Of a DNA stretch of 64,000 bases, positions 1 to 11,026 are shown in pieces. Location of the stretch: positions 310,001 to 374,000 of the forward strand of contig JARHVA010003165.1 of assembly GCA_037957365.1 (NCBI GenBank). Reading direction: 5' to 3'. The DNA is from Torreya grandis (taxonomy: Eukaryota > Streptophyta > Pinopsida > Cupressales > Taxaceae). A program made the position numbers and the translations under genes. Position 1 is the stretch's first letter. Each line of letters begins with the position of its first letter. The notes under the pieces were generated by a model. That model was not told the origin of the DNA. It did not search any database and was given only the letters and a program-made list of their open reading frames with translations.

Positions 1-365
1 GTGTTAGGAAAAGTATGTTAAGTATATAACATATGAATTACCATGTGTATAATATAATCATGGATAATAGGCATGTGTAAGTACATATATGAGCTCAAAT
101 ATGATAATATAGAGTGATCATTGAATAACCTATGTGTATTAAGATAAAATAAGCAAATGTCCCCAATGTCTTCATGGCATGAGTAGAGGTAAGGCCTATA
201 TCACACTCAAGTATAAATTTGACACATGTGTATGTATGAGAAACTGAGTATGTTGCCCATCAACATAGAACTAACACATGGATACCAAGGAGCCCACAAA
301 ACATGTAAGTGTCGAAAGTATTTTTGGAGTTTTGTATGTTTTTTTATTTTATTTTTGTATTTTTG
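1..365 (-). repeat. 3' untranslated part of a minus-strand Tat-type element
   Basis: This stretch is visibly similar to 12710-13095, the region between the integrase and the 3' LTR of the C element. Shared blocks include 'ccccaatgtc', 'catgagtag', 'tcacactcaa', 'gaactaaca' and 'gccaaggag'-like strings in the same order. It is therefore the 3' untranslated part of a related element on the minus strand, whose 3' LTR would lie left of the window. Similarity stops near 365. No coding potential is seen. Confidence 0.6.
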
Positions 366-1845
366 GAATATTTGACATAGGTTTAATCAAGTAAGTCCTC
401 ATTCTCAAAATGTGAAGGGCCACTTGGAATGGATTTTAAGCTTTGCTTATACCAATTTAGTACCAAAATTTCAATGTTTCTATGTAATAATTTTCTTGAA
501 TCCAATGGTGCAAGAAAATAATTGTGTTCTTCATGTTGTATGAAAATATTTTTACCCATATGAGGAAAGTTTACATTCATATTTGTAGTGTCTAGATTAG
601 CATTCCATTCAACTAGACAAGTTTGTCTGAACTTTAGTTTTAAATGTGATTTATTTTTTTATATCCATATAGTTGAAGCTTCAACATATGACCCACAATT
701 AAAAAGTAAATGAATGCATCCTTGATATTTGGAATCCAAGGGAGAGTATATTAGTTTATTTATAATATGTCCCAATCATGCAATAAAAGGTATCCCACAA
801 GTTGTATCTCACTTGTTTTGTTCAAACCAGATATGGTGTCAATATATCCCATCAATAGTAAAAGTAATAGTTAAATCATCATGATTTTGTCACTTTGAGG
901 TATAATTATCTTCTGAAAGATAAGAATTATTATTCCTTTTTCCTATTATGGACACATTGCATATGAATCCTTTGCTCTTACATTATTGGATTAGATTTTA
1001 CAATGTTGTACATTAATTAGTAGTATGGATAATGATTTGATGGTAATTAAAATATGGTACTCCCTTTGTGGGGAGTAGTCTAATACCTAATCTATGTCTG
1101 GTATAAGGTAAATAAATCATTCTATGTTAAAGTAAAAAAGATAATATGGTATCATTGGTATCATGTTTCATTGTGATCTGTAATATTTGGGGTAAAGCCT
1201 TTTGATAAGATTCCAGATTATTCACATGATGTGCTTGCATTTGGCCCTTATAAGGTTGGCTTAGTGCTTTTAAATAAGAGGGATGTATGGAATAACAAGC
1301 ATTTACATTCTCATCTCTTAGTTTTGATTTACCCTTATCTAGACTAAATGTTGTATTTTCTACAAGTGGGTTTGCCTTATATGTGCTAGGACCCGTAGGT
1401 TCAAATACATTGTGAAAAGTGATCGAGTGGATCAAATTTTAAGTTTACCTTTTTTTCATCTATCATATCATATGTTGTATCATCATCACTATAATAATAG
1501 TCTAAAACATGGCCATTGTTTTGCTCAGTATTGACTAATAAAGGAAGCTCACATGTTGGGGGTTATTGAAGTTTTTTTGGCTACTTTATGGATGGTTCTT
1601 TATCCTTATGCTTATCTATGTGTACCTTAGATATTAATGCCTTATTTTTATCTATAGATAATGGATACATTGTACTTGACTCACCTATTTCATACATATT
1701 TATATGTTCAAGAGGAATGAATTGATTAGGTGGTATTATTGTAGGGATGCCTTCAATTTTAGAATGTACCACATTACAAAATTTGAAAGGTTCATCATTG
1801 ATAGGCATGAATAATAAGGTCCCCTCATGTATGAATTTTACACAT
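366..1845 (-). pseudogene. Post-protease remnant of a Tat-type polyprotein, RT and integrase absent
   Basis: Short minus-strand open stretches lie at 383-580, 1127-1435 and 1581-1808. The one at 1808-1581 begins MPINDEPFKFCNVVHSK, which resembles the linker that follows protease in plant Tat polyproteins (inference from family pattern). No RT, RNase H or integrase motif is visible, although the 3' untranslated region follows directly at 365. About 3 kb of pol therefore appears to be missing, so this is a deletion derivative. The two leftmost open stretches match nothing I recognise. Confidence 0.45.
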
Positions 1846-2115
1846 CAATTAAGTGTATATGGGATAACTTCCACTAAATGTATCCAAGGTCTACCCAAAA
1901 ATTAATTAAGACATGACCTGAAAAGTAGTTGAAATTATTTTTGGTCCTAAGGTCGCATCCAATGTAATTTTTCCAATTAGAGGGTTATGTGAATTTTCAA
2001 ACCATTTTATACACATAATAATTTTTTTAATAAGGCTTGTATTCATACCCATGTTGGTTAGCAATGTTTGCTGAAAATTTTTAGGCTTGATCCATTATCA
2101 ATGAGCAATCTTTTG
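1846..2115 (-). pseudogene. Retropepsin (protease) remnant of a Tat-type Ty3/gypsy element
   Basis: On the minus strand, near 2110-2050, the translation contains RLLIDNGSSLKIFSKHC, the active-site segment of plant retropepsins (D-N-G-S-S). About 180 bases downstream, near 1915-1865, is FLGRPWIHLVEVIPYTLN, the conserved 'LGRPW-H' block that follows protease in Tat elements. In-frame stops lie between the two, so the gene is dead. It belongs to the element whose 5' LTR is at 2876-4217 and should follow gag. The catalytic aspartate is still present. Confidence 0.75.
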
Positions 2116-2875
2116 ATAACTTTACATTATAATATGACTTGTATGAACAAAGGAAAATTTTGATCAATAATATTTTTGGATGGTTAATCTTTTGGATCAA
2201 AGGCGATGAGATTGTTATTATTTTTAATATCTTTCATAATATCTACAAAATGATTAGGCTCAATAAACTTGTGTCTTACATAATACATCATATAGGATAT
2301 CCTTATAAATATTAGATTACTTTAGGGATTCAAGGATTGAAATTTTTGCATGTGTATTGCTCAATTGGTCAATAATGTCATATCCCTTGGATTATATTAC
2401 AACCCTAGGTTGAGGTGGCACTTGTTGTATATTAATAGGTGGCAAGTTGGGTTGGGAAACCTTACCTCTTCAAGTAGTAATAATATGGATTATGGAATCT
2501 GATATAATACGTGGGTGAATAATGCGTGTGGGATGGTATTTGTCATTCAAATAAGATATATGTATGATAAATGGTTGAGAGCATGCTTATTGGTGTCTAG
2601 ATATTTTCTTTATAGCATTACAAAATGAACTTTGAAAAGAGAGTATTATTGTGCTTGATTTAAAACCCTCTCATTATTGGCAAGGGTTTGCTTATAAGAG
2701 TTGACAAGGAAAGTAATGTAACAAACCATAATAACTATGACATATTGGAATCCAAAATGAATAATATATGCATCCATGTTGCACATATTTTATGAAAACT
2801 AGAGATCAGGAATAGAAAAATTAGAAAACCTTATGTGACCTAGGGTTTTTATGTTCAAATATCAGGTTCACCAAA
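2116..2875 (-). pseudogene. Degenerate gag/pre-protease and leader region ending at a primer-binding site
   Basis: This lies between the protease and the LTR start at 2876. The segment near 2160-2330 resembles the gag-protease spacer, but no clean domain survives. Just before the LTR, 'ggttcaccaaa' on the plus strand reads TTTGGTGAACC on the minus strand, directly after the LTR terminus, where a primer-binding site is expected. The same LTR-adjacent string occurs at 5278-5288 and 9693-9703. I cannot assign the priming tRNA. Confidence 0.45.
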
Positions 2876-4217
2876 TGTTTAATCCTAAAATAGATCTATA
2901 TTAGGGTTATCTAGATTATTAAAGGGGTATATAGAAATTAAATGGCATAAGGGTGATAATTATATCTATAGTAGGCCAATTAGTTACTAAATTTAGATAT
3001 AAACATACACTAAATTTAATATGTTGATATAGTCTAAATATGGAAAGTACATCTATGCTAAATATATAAATGACAAAGAAGTGAAATACTTAGCTTGTTT
3101 TGATGCTATTACAATTTTAAATATAAAATAGGCTAAAATCAAGTGGGAAGGAGATTCTATAATAATCATTAGATTTTGTATTTGAAACCTTTGGCTCTTT
3201 GGATAGTAACATCAACTGGGGATGGTTACATCAATGCTATTATTTAGGTTTGATGCTAGTGTTATATATATAATATTTGCTAAAATAGGATACAAACACC
3301 TAAATGCTTATGGTTTTTACTTCTCCTTCACCTTAGTACATTCAAATCTAAGTCATAGATAGTCACTCCTTATAAATGGAAAAACCCTATATTTCCATCC
3401 TCAATGTGACGTTAGGGAAAAATGGATTAGTGGGCATATGGTGTCAAGCTGACTCCACTATTAAAGGATACTTTCTACATATCTAATAATCCAGAAAAGG
3501 ACCTCAAACTCATATAGTTCCCCATACATTTTGGCTTGTGTGTGAACCAAACAATATATATAAAGCAAGTACAACAATGACCTAACTTGTAACTTGGAAA
3601 ATTAGGATCTTGGGTTGATCCTTTAGTATTTAAAACATTTATATGTCTTGTACTTATAATTGGTATGAAAATAGGGAGGTTTTATTAAATTTAATGCTTG
3701 ATATAATGTTTTTGATAAGTGCCTTGGTCTCTTTGGTATTTTTCTAGGTGTTCCTTAGGTGAGGAATGAATGAGGGTTGATCTTTTATTTATATCAATCC
3801 ATTTAGAGTAATAACTCACATTAAAACTACTTAGGCAAACCATTAGGATATGTTTCATTTACAAATTGGATGATTTTAGGGCACTAGAAACCTATGTCAG
3901 GACATGACAATAATAAATATGTAATTTTATATCCCAGACGTTAGTGTTCAGGGAGCAAGAGAGGAGGTATAGGTTTAGAACTTGCAGATAGAAGAGATAA
4001 GTACATTTTAAACATTCTAGGTAAGATAGAAGGCTTGGGTCATAAACATAAGACAAGTCTAACTAAGAGGTATACAGTAAGGGGAAAAAATATAGAGTAG
4101 AGTAGATGTGAGACTTGTGGGAGCATAAAAGGTGAAGAACTGAGAGAAACAACCAAGGTTTGAGTTTTCCAAGTGTGTAAGTTTGAGTTGATATATAATT
4201 ATAAAATATCATCCACA
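2876..4217 (-). mobile_element. LTR A (~1.34 kb), 5' LTR of the left minus-strand element
   Basis: It starts TGTTTAATCCTAAA and ends near 'atccaca'. It aligns along its length with LTR B (5289-6623) and LTR C (9704-11026): the start, the 'gggttagtggg' block, the CTACATA motif near 3475, the 'gaatgaatgagg' block and the 'gggcactaga' block come in the same order. A primer-site-like sequence lies on its left, so this is the 5' LTR of an element reading leftward. The right end is less certain because no clear polypurine tract follows. Confidence 0.65.
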
Positions 4218-5288
4218 CATGGAAAGTATCCTCATGGGAGTAAATTTATAATTTAATAGTAACCATTTTTTGTTGAGTATCGTTAATGGTAATCATCATT
4301 GATAGAGCATTGCTTGAAGAGGTTGGTAAAGAGGTTGAAAATTTACATCAATATGAAACATAGGCATATTGGCATCTCCATGAAGAATAAGTACACATTG
4401 ATTATCATTGAATTTTAGAATATTTGGTATTTATTCTAGAAATTTTGAAATATTTGATATTTGCATATTGTTTTAAGGTTTATCTACCTTTGGTAATGAT
4501 ATATCAAGTTGAACTCAACGTAGTTTTGGTAAAGGTAAAGTGAGGAAATTTTTTCATAAATGAATCTTTTGGAAGATAAAAATCCTCTTATTTTGAAACC
4601 TTGGCTTATATTGGTAAGAGTGCAATCCTTAGGACAATAGGTACTTTTTCCCCTTTATATTTATAATGTGCCTTTATTCTATGTGGTTTAATGTTATTTG
4701 GTAAAGATTTCATGATTTATTTATTTACCTTTCAAAAAAAATTAATATCAAATGAAGGACAAAGAGAATCATCACCCTCAATGAGGGGGATATTATTTGG
4801 TAATGTTGGAGTTGTATAAGTTTAAATCAATGTGCTTACAATAAAATATCCTTTATGAATAGTTTATAATTTAGCCATGATATCTTTGTGGATTTGATGA
4901 AAGTTAGCGCAATCAAATGAAGTAACATTTTGATCATATGTAGCCATAATTATTGTAAAAGGTAAATGAAAATGTTGTCTATCTTACTTAATATTTTTCA
5001 ACTCATCATTGGGATAGTGGTAGCATGAAACTAGTTAGAGGGATGGTATATACCACCATTGAAATATTTGAGATGATGTTCTTATGCCTTTGGAAGAAAC
5101 TAATGCGGTTCAATTTTTACTTCTTCCTTGATATAATGTTGGAGAGTTTCATACTCATAGTCATCAAAACAATCTATATAATCCATGATGAAGGAAATCA
5201 AGCAAATAAATATTAAGGAAAAAGGTAAATACCATTTATTTATAGAATAATTATGTGACAATATATGTCATAGGTTGGGTTCACCAAA
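4218..5288 (-). pseudogene. Internal fragment of a Tat-type element between LTRs A and B
   Basis: Minus-strand frames here give broken stretches such as TSFDCANFHQIHKDIMAK (near 4930-4870) that look like the gag/pre-protease spacer of Tat elements, but with many stops and frame changes. The fragment is only ~1.07 kb, far too short for gag-pol, and lies directly between two LTRs. At its right end the same primer-site-like string as at LTR A (tcaccaaa, then TGTTTAACC) precedes LTR B. The plus-strand open stretch at 5025-5216 has no recognisable motif and is probably chance. Confidence 0.45.
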
Positions 5289-6623
5289 TGTTTAACCCTA
5301 AATTGATGATATGAGATATCTAGGGTTAAGAATATATAAATGAATAAGGTAAGGGTGATAAACAAATATATATCAAATAAATTAATTTTAAAACTTAGAT
5401 AAATAATATTTTGGATTTAAATACTTACATATACCAAAAATAGAACATACTTCTTTTGATTGATATTACAATGAATTAAAAATAAGAGTACTTAGCTAGT
5501 TTGTTGTGTGCATGCAGATCTGAGTTGAAACATGATGGAAGTGGACTAAATCAGGATCCTAGAATAGTCATAAAATTTAATAATTTTTCATTTTATGGCC
5601 TCAAATACTTGCATCAAATCTAGGTAATTGAGTTGATGTTGGTATCAGAATTGGATGCAGATGTCCTATTAAGAATAATGACTCAATTTGAATGCAACCA
5701 ATTGGACCCTTTTGGGTTTTCTATCACCATTCCTCTTATGTATTTGTATCACACATGCATGATATTAATATTTGTCAAATGATAAAACCCTAGATTCCTC
5801 ACCCTCAAAGTGACTATATAAAAAATGGGTTAGTGGGCATATGGTGTCGAGTTACCTTAACGACCCCTCTATTAACAAGCACTACCTACATAACCAATAC
5901 TCTAAAGAAGGCCTCAGACTTATGTAGTTATCCTCTACATGTTTGATTGTGTGTGCACAAATATGTAATGTATAATAAGTAAGTACATAAATGAACTATT
6001 TTATAACTTAGAAAATATGGCTCATGAGATGTTCCTTTAGTACTTTAAACCTATGGGGATACTACTCCTATGATTGATATGAAAATAGGGATGAATAGGG
6101 TAGGTTTCCTCACTTGAGTTTTTAATTGAGTGCTTCTTGGTAATTTTCCTTGTGATTTTCCTATATTTTCTAGGTGATGAATAAATGAGGGTGTGATCTT
6201 ATATATATACCAATCCATTTTGAAAATATATCACACTAAAGCACTTAGGATGACCTTTAGGATACATTTAATTTATAAATTAGACAACTTTTGGGCATTA
6301 GACACTTAGCTTGAAAAGGGACACTTGCATCAAAATAGGCACCTAGTTGGGACATAAGTATCTAGGAAGCTAGAAAAGAGGTACAGGTCCATAATTGGTA
6401 GAGAAGGATAATGATAAGGTTTAGAGCATTTTGCATAGTATAGAAGGCCTGGTCATCAAAATAACAATGATTAGACTAAGAGATAATAAATTTGGCATAA
6501 ATAGATATTTAAGGGGAACCTTTTGGCAGTGGGAAGGTATTATAATTGAAGGGTACAACCATGACAAGTATTTACCAAATGTACAATAATGAGGTGCTAT
6601 ATAATTTAGATTTAGTATTTACA
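5289..6623 (-). mobile_element. LTR B (~1.34 kb)
   Basis: It begins TGTTTAACCCTAAATTG and ends near 'agtatttaca'. It shares ordered blocks with LTRs A and C, including 'gtgataaacaaat', 'cttagctag', 'aaaatgggttagtgggc', the CTACATA/TATGTAG motif at 5884-5927, 'gatgaataaatgaggg' and 'gggcattagacactta'. The left flank is primer-site-like; the right flank enters an inverted LTR fragment rather than a normal polypurine tract. It is clearly diverged from A and C, so these are old insertions. Confidence 0.65.
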
Positions 6624-7090
6624 CTTGAAAAATTACCATATTCTTCCCTATTTCCAAATTAGTCAAAAGAATAATATTCTTATAGATCTAAAATATTCAA
6701 AGAGTATCCCATGAGTAGTAATTGTCAAATTACAATCTAGATCACTACATGCACTCACATATAACTTATTTCATATTTGTTTACATATAATCTTACATAA
6801 TAAAGATAATTACATTAGTCTGAGGCTTTATTTAGAGTATTGACTATGTAGGTAGTGTTCATTGATAGATGGGTCTTTGAGGTCAGTTTGACTTCATTGA
6901 AACCTACTAACAACTATTTTTCAAGGTGCATGACCTGATCAGATGACCTATGGTTTTTAACTACATATTGATATCCAAAATCTATGTGCATGATCTAAAT
7001 AGATAATATTTAAGGTGACAATAAACCCTTATAGGTACAGGTGGTCATTTATAAAAAGGACTTATACTTCATCATTGAAAGAATCATTAA
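6624..7090 (+). repeat. Inverted partial LTR fragment of the A/B/C family
   Basis: Read on the minus strand, about 6890-6811 reproduces the diagnostic LTR segment (GTTAGTAGGTTT, CATCTATCAATGAACACTACC, TACATAGTCAATACTCTAAA, GCCTCAGACTAATGTA). LTR B carries this segment on the plus strand at 5830-5930. The fragment is therefore inverted relative to LTRs A, B and C. Both ends are indistinct. I see nothing else in the stretch. Confidence 0.55.
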
Positions 7091-7440
7091 AACTGGGACA
7101 AAATCATCAATGCTAATGACCAAATTCCTAAAATAGTGTATAGGCTACTAAAGAGCTATTTTTCATAATATGACACATTAGTGGGGAACATCAAACTATC
7201 TTATCCTGCATATATATTTCTTAGATATGCATCCACATTAGTAAATATGTTAAGTATTATTTCTTCTTTGTGTTTTAACCTTTGTAATATTATTTTATCA
7301 TTTTACTTTCTATATTTATAATTATTTCATAATTAAACAATGTATATGAATATTGTAAATTTTAATAATTTAATTGTCCTACATTTAGAATAATTTAGCC
7401 ATTTATTTGATTAGGATATTCTCTTTTAACTCTTTCCAAA
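7091..7440. other. AT-rich spacer, nothing recognised
   Basis: I see no coding frame, LTR or repeat that I can identify. It lies between the inverted LTR fragment and the gag remnant to the right, and may be decayed internal retrotransposon sequence. Confidence 0.3.
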
Positions 7441-8100
7441 AATGGTCAAACAACATGAATTTTCCTATTTTTTGGTTGATTTTTTTATTCAGTATTTGAA
7501 GGATTGATGGAAGATTAACATAGGATTGAAGATTAGCCAATTATTGGTTAATTTTTTGAATATGTTCGAAAACAACTAGTTGTTGGTCCTATTTGAATTG
7601 GTCATCTAGAATCACTTTTCCTTTGTTAACATTGATGTGGGAAGTATGATTGGGATTATGACTAGAGGAATTTAAGGTTGCTTTATTTTTTCCTATTGAA
7701 TTTCTAGGTGGAATTTGATCACGCTTGGGAGGGGTTTTATTCCTCCTACTGATGAGGTGACTAGGGTTTTCTAGATTATAGTCCAAAGTTAACTTAGCTT
7801 CTATTTATATAAGTTGAAGTAGCACTTGGTATTTATTTTCAAAAAGGTAGTTACTAATATAGGCCTTTGAATTAGGTAGATCATGAGTCTCAAGATTGTA
7901 CTCACTTTGATTGGCAAGGCTATGAGTATTATTATCAAGAATTGTGACTTGGTCCTTAAAATGGAAACAACCTCTACCAAAGAAGTCTTCCCTATCTTGA
8001 TTTTAACTCAAAGGTGCTTGGAACCTATTAGTTGGTTCCATGATACTAAGTTTGATTTCGTTCAAGATGTATTTATAACATAAATGTGGTTTTATTTTTT
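7441..8100 (-). pseudogene. gag C-terminal/pre-protease remnant of the element left of LTR C
   Basis: Minus-strand translation gives nearly continuous gag-like text: a stretch with HFKDQVTILDNNTHSLANQ near 7960-7900, then VLLQLI, then an open stretch at 7786-7589 (MDYNLENPSHLISRRNKTPP and a basic, Ser/Asn-rich region), then FEHIQKIN. Length and composition fit the basic gag tail/spacer of Tat elements, but no zinc knuckle is visible. Stops interrupt the frame. It reads away from LTR C, consistent with C as its 5' LTR. The plus-strand open stretch at 7883-8083 is a shadow. Confidence 0.45.
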
Positions 8101-9703
8101 GATTGTTTTAAAAAAAAAAGTTGTTTGGTTTGAAAACAAGTATTTGGTTTTAGTTTGTAAAATATTTTTTTTGGTTTTTTTGGGTTTAACTAACTTGATT
8201 ACTAGTTTTTCAAGAAATAGTCCACTACTAATGCCCTAAAGTCTGATAGGCACATGGTGAGTAATCTTAGGGAATGTTGTTTTCCCATCACTATTCCTTG
8301 ATTATGGTTGAAGACTCTTAATCTAGGATTTATGAGATTGACTAGGGGATGACCTTTATATACCTTTTGATATGTTGAGGCCTGATTCCATGTAATGGGT
8401 TGTCTAGACCCTGTGTATTGGTGGTTAAATCCACCTCACATCACTTGGGGGTTAATTAAATTTAGAAAATGAAGATGAATGATATTTGGATTTGTATATC
8501 CTATTGGTAAAAGGATTTTCCCTAATACTTGGTGATGAAATACAAGGTAAATAGGGTCCTTATAAACAACAAATAAAAATATTTATATTATTTATGATTT
8601 CTAATATCACTTATGTGGTGTGAGGAAAGAGCATACTCAAATCCAAATCTCGGGATACATAAATTAATAAGATTGTTTCTAATTTCCCATATCATTTTTC
8701 AATGCATGAAAGTAACTAGTAATACAAACAAGATACATAAATGAAATAATGCAAGCAAAATATTATTTTATAAATAAAAGTGTTACTAGACAAAATTCTT
8801 TTAATTATGATATCTTTGGCCTATGGTGTTGTATAAAATAGTTAGTAGTTTCAAACATCATTTTTGATATGCAAAAAGATACAAGTTATCCAACATAGTA
8901 AGCAAAAATTACATAAAAACAACAAAAGAATGAATTTTCTAAAACTTAGTAAGAGTTCAATGTTAGTTAAATCATACCACTTTTTTTTACAAAACACAAA
9001 AAATAGAAACATGACATAAATAAAATATATATTATACATAACAATTTTGATATTTATTAGAGTAATTTTTCCACTTTTTAGGATGATTTTTATACTTTTA
9101 AATATGATCTCTCTATTCTATAAAAAATTTAAAAATAAATAATAGGAAAAATTTAAAAAAATAGAAAAAAATAGATATTAGAATGATTTCATCAATTTTA
9201 AGGATGATTTCACTGTTGGTAATGATGATTTCACTATTTTACATGACAATTTCTATGCTAGTAATGATAATTTCACTATTAGTAATGATAATTTATCCAT
9301 TTTGAAAATATTTATGGATCTGATCATGAATAATAAAATATATGCTATGTAGAATGATTTCATTGATAGTTTGGATGAGTTTGATGATTATCAAAATGAG
9401 TTTATTTCTATGTATAATGACTTCACTCAAAGTTATAAGATGGCTACAACTGAGTAAAATTAGTTAAAACTAGTCAAATTTCATCTACAATAGCTAGAAA
9501 ATTCTACCAAAACATTTTTGTAATAGTTTAAATAATTAAGGTATGTGAAAAAACACTTAAATATCTAATGTAAAACAAGTCAAAATAAATTTATGGCAAT
9601 GTGGTCCCACCAAGGATATCAAATATTTATACATGTTATCAGAAATCAAAATGTTATAGAAAACCCCAAGCCACCTAGGGTTTGAATGGTTGGGTTCACC
9701 AAA
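8101..9703 (-). other. Untranslated leader/5' gag region upstream of LTR C
   Basis: Mostly AT-rich sequence with T- and A-runs and no convincing frame; the minus open stretch at 8851-9039 is hydrophobic and low complexity. A degenerate short tandem repeat lies at 9177-9300 (listed separately). The right edge, 'gttgggttcaccaaa', is the primer-site-like string before LTR C. I see no domain in this stretch. Confidence 0.4.
9177..9300. repeat. Degenerate ~21-24 bp tandem repeat
   Basis: Units of the type 'gatgatttcactattagtaa' recur about five times with substitutions: 'gatgatttcatcaatttta', 'gatgatttcactgttggtaa', 'gatgatttcactatttta', 'gataatttcactattagtaa' and 'gataatttatcc'. The repeat lies in the presumed leader upstream of LTR C. 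It could be read as an open plus frame (D-D-F-x-x-x repeats), but nothing supports translation. Confidence 0.6.
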
Positions 9704-11026
9704 TGTTTAACCCTAAAATATAGATTAAGCAATCTAGGGTTAAAGGGGTAGAGATAGCCTAGGGCACAAGGATGGTAGACTATCAATATAACAAGCCAAT
9801 TAATTTTAAAATGTAGATAAAACATATACTAAATTTATTATGTTGAGATATGCTAAAAATAAAAAGTACAACTATGTTATATATTACAATGTAATGAAAG
9901 CAAGATACTTAGCTAGTTTTGATGCTAATACAAATATGGAATAGACATAAATTAGAGTAGATCTAGATTCTAGATTAGTCACATAATTCTAAAAAAAATC
10001 CCTCTATAGTTGTGAACACTTGCATTACCTTGGGATGGTTACATCAATGCTTCTATCTAGATTAGACACAAATGTCCAGTATAGAATACCTATTAAAACT
10101 AGATACAACCACTTGGATGCTTCTAGGTTTTGTGTCATCTTAATTTTGGTGCATTCAAATATAGGTCATAGACTGTCATTCCTTATTAAATGGGAAAACC
10201 CTAGTTCTTCATCTTTGTAGTGGTTATGGTAAAATGGGTTAGTGGACACACAATATTAAGCTACCCTAAATAACCCTCTATTAGTGAGTATTGCCTACAT
10301 ATCCAATACTCTAAATAGGGCCTTAGACTTATGTAGCTCTCTCATATGTGTTGGCTTGTGTGAATCAAAGAATGTGTGATAAGCAATTACAAAAGTGACC
10401 TAGCTTGTAACTTAGAAAATATGACTCTTGAGCAGCTCCTTTAGTACATCAGACTTGTAGATGTGTTATACCAATGACTGCTATGAAAAGGGGATAAAAT
10501 AAAGAATCTTTGCTCACTTGAATGCTTGATTGAATGTCATAGGTAAGTTACATTGTGAGGTCTTTGGTCTATGTTGGGTGAGGAATGAATGAGGATTGAT
10601 CTTATATTTATACCAATCCCTTTAGAGAATATCTCACATTAAATCACTTAGGTCAACCATAGGTATCTATTTAATTTGTAAATTGGATGACTTTAGGGCA
10701 CTAAACACTTACATCAGATCAAGACACTTGCATCTACATATAGGTTTGACTGGGACATAAGTGTCTAAGAAGCAAAAAATTAGGTACAAGTTTGGAACTT
10801 ATAGAGATGGAATATAAGAAGGTTTATAAAATTTTGGGTAAGATAAAAGGCTTGGGTCATAATAATGACATTGGTTAGATTAAGAAATAAGCAATGAGCA
10901 CATCGAGATAGTAGATACGAACCTTTTAGTAGAGGGAAAGGTCTAGAACTTAAAAGAACAACCAAGGTCAATATTTTCCAAGTGTACAAGTCTGAGGTGA
11001 TATATAATTCATAAATGATGTTTACA
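9704..11026 (-). mobile_element. LTR C (1.32 kb), 3' LTR of the C element and possibly 5' LTR of a left neighbour
   Basis: It starts TGTTTAACCCTAAAATATAG and ends GATGTTTACA. Immediately right, 'ttttcctccatttgatct' is the complement of a purine-rich tract (minus-strand AAATGGAGGAAAA), as expected for a polypurine tract before a 3' LTR of a minus-strand element. LTR D at 50832 is followed by a similar 'ttttcccccttttaatct'. On the left, a primer-site-like string abuts it, so one LTR has internal sequence on both sides, as after recombination between related elements. The CTACATA motif lies at 10293-10333. Confidence 0.75.
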
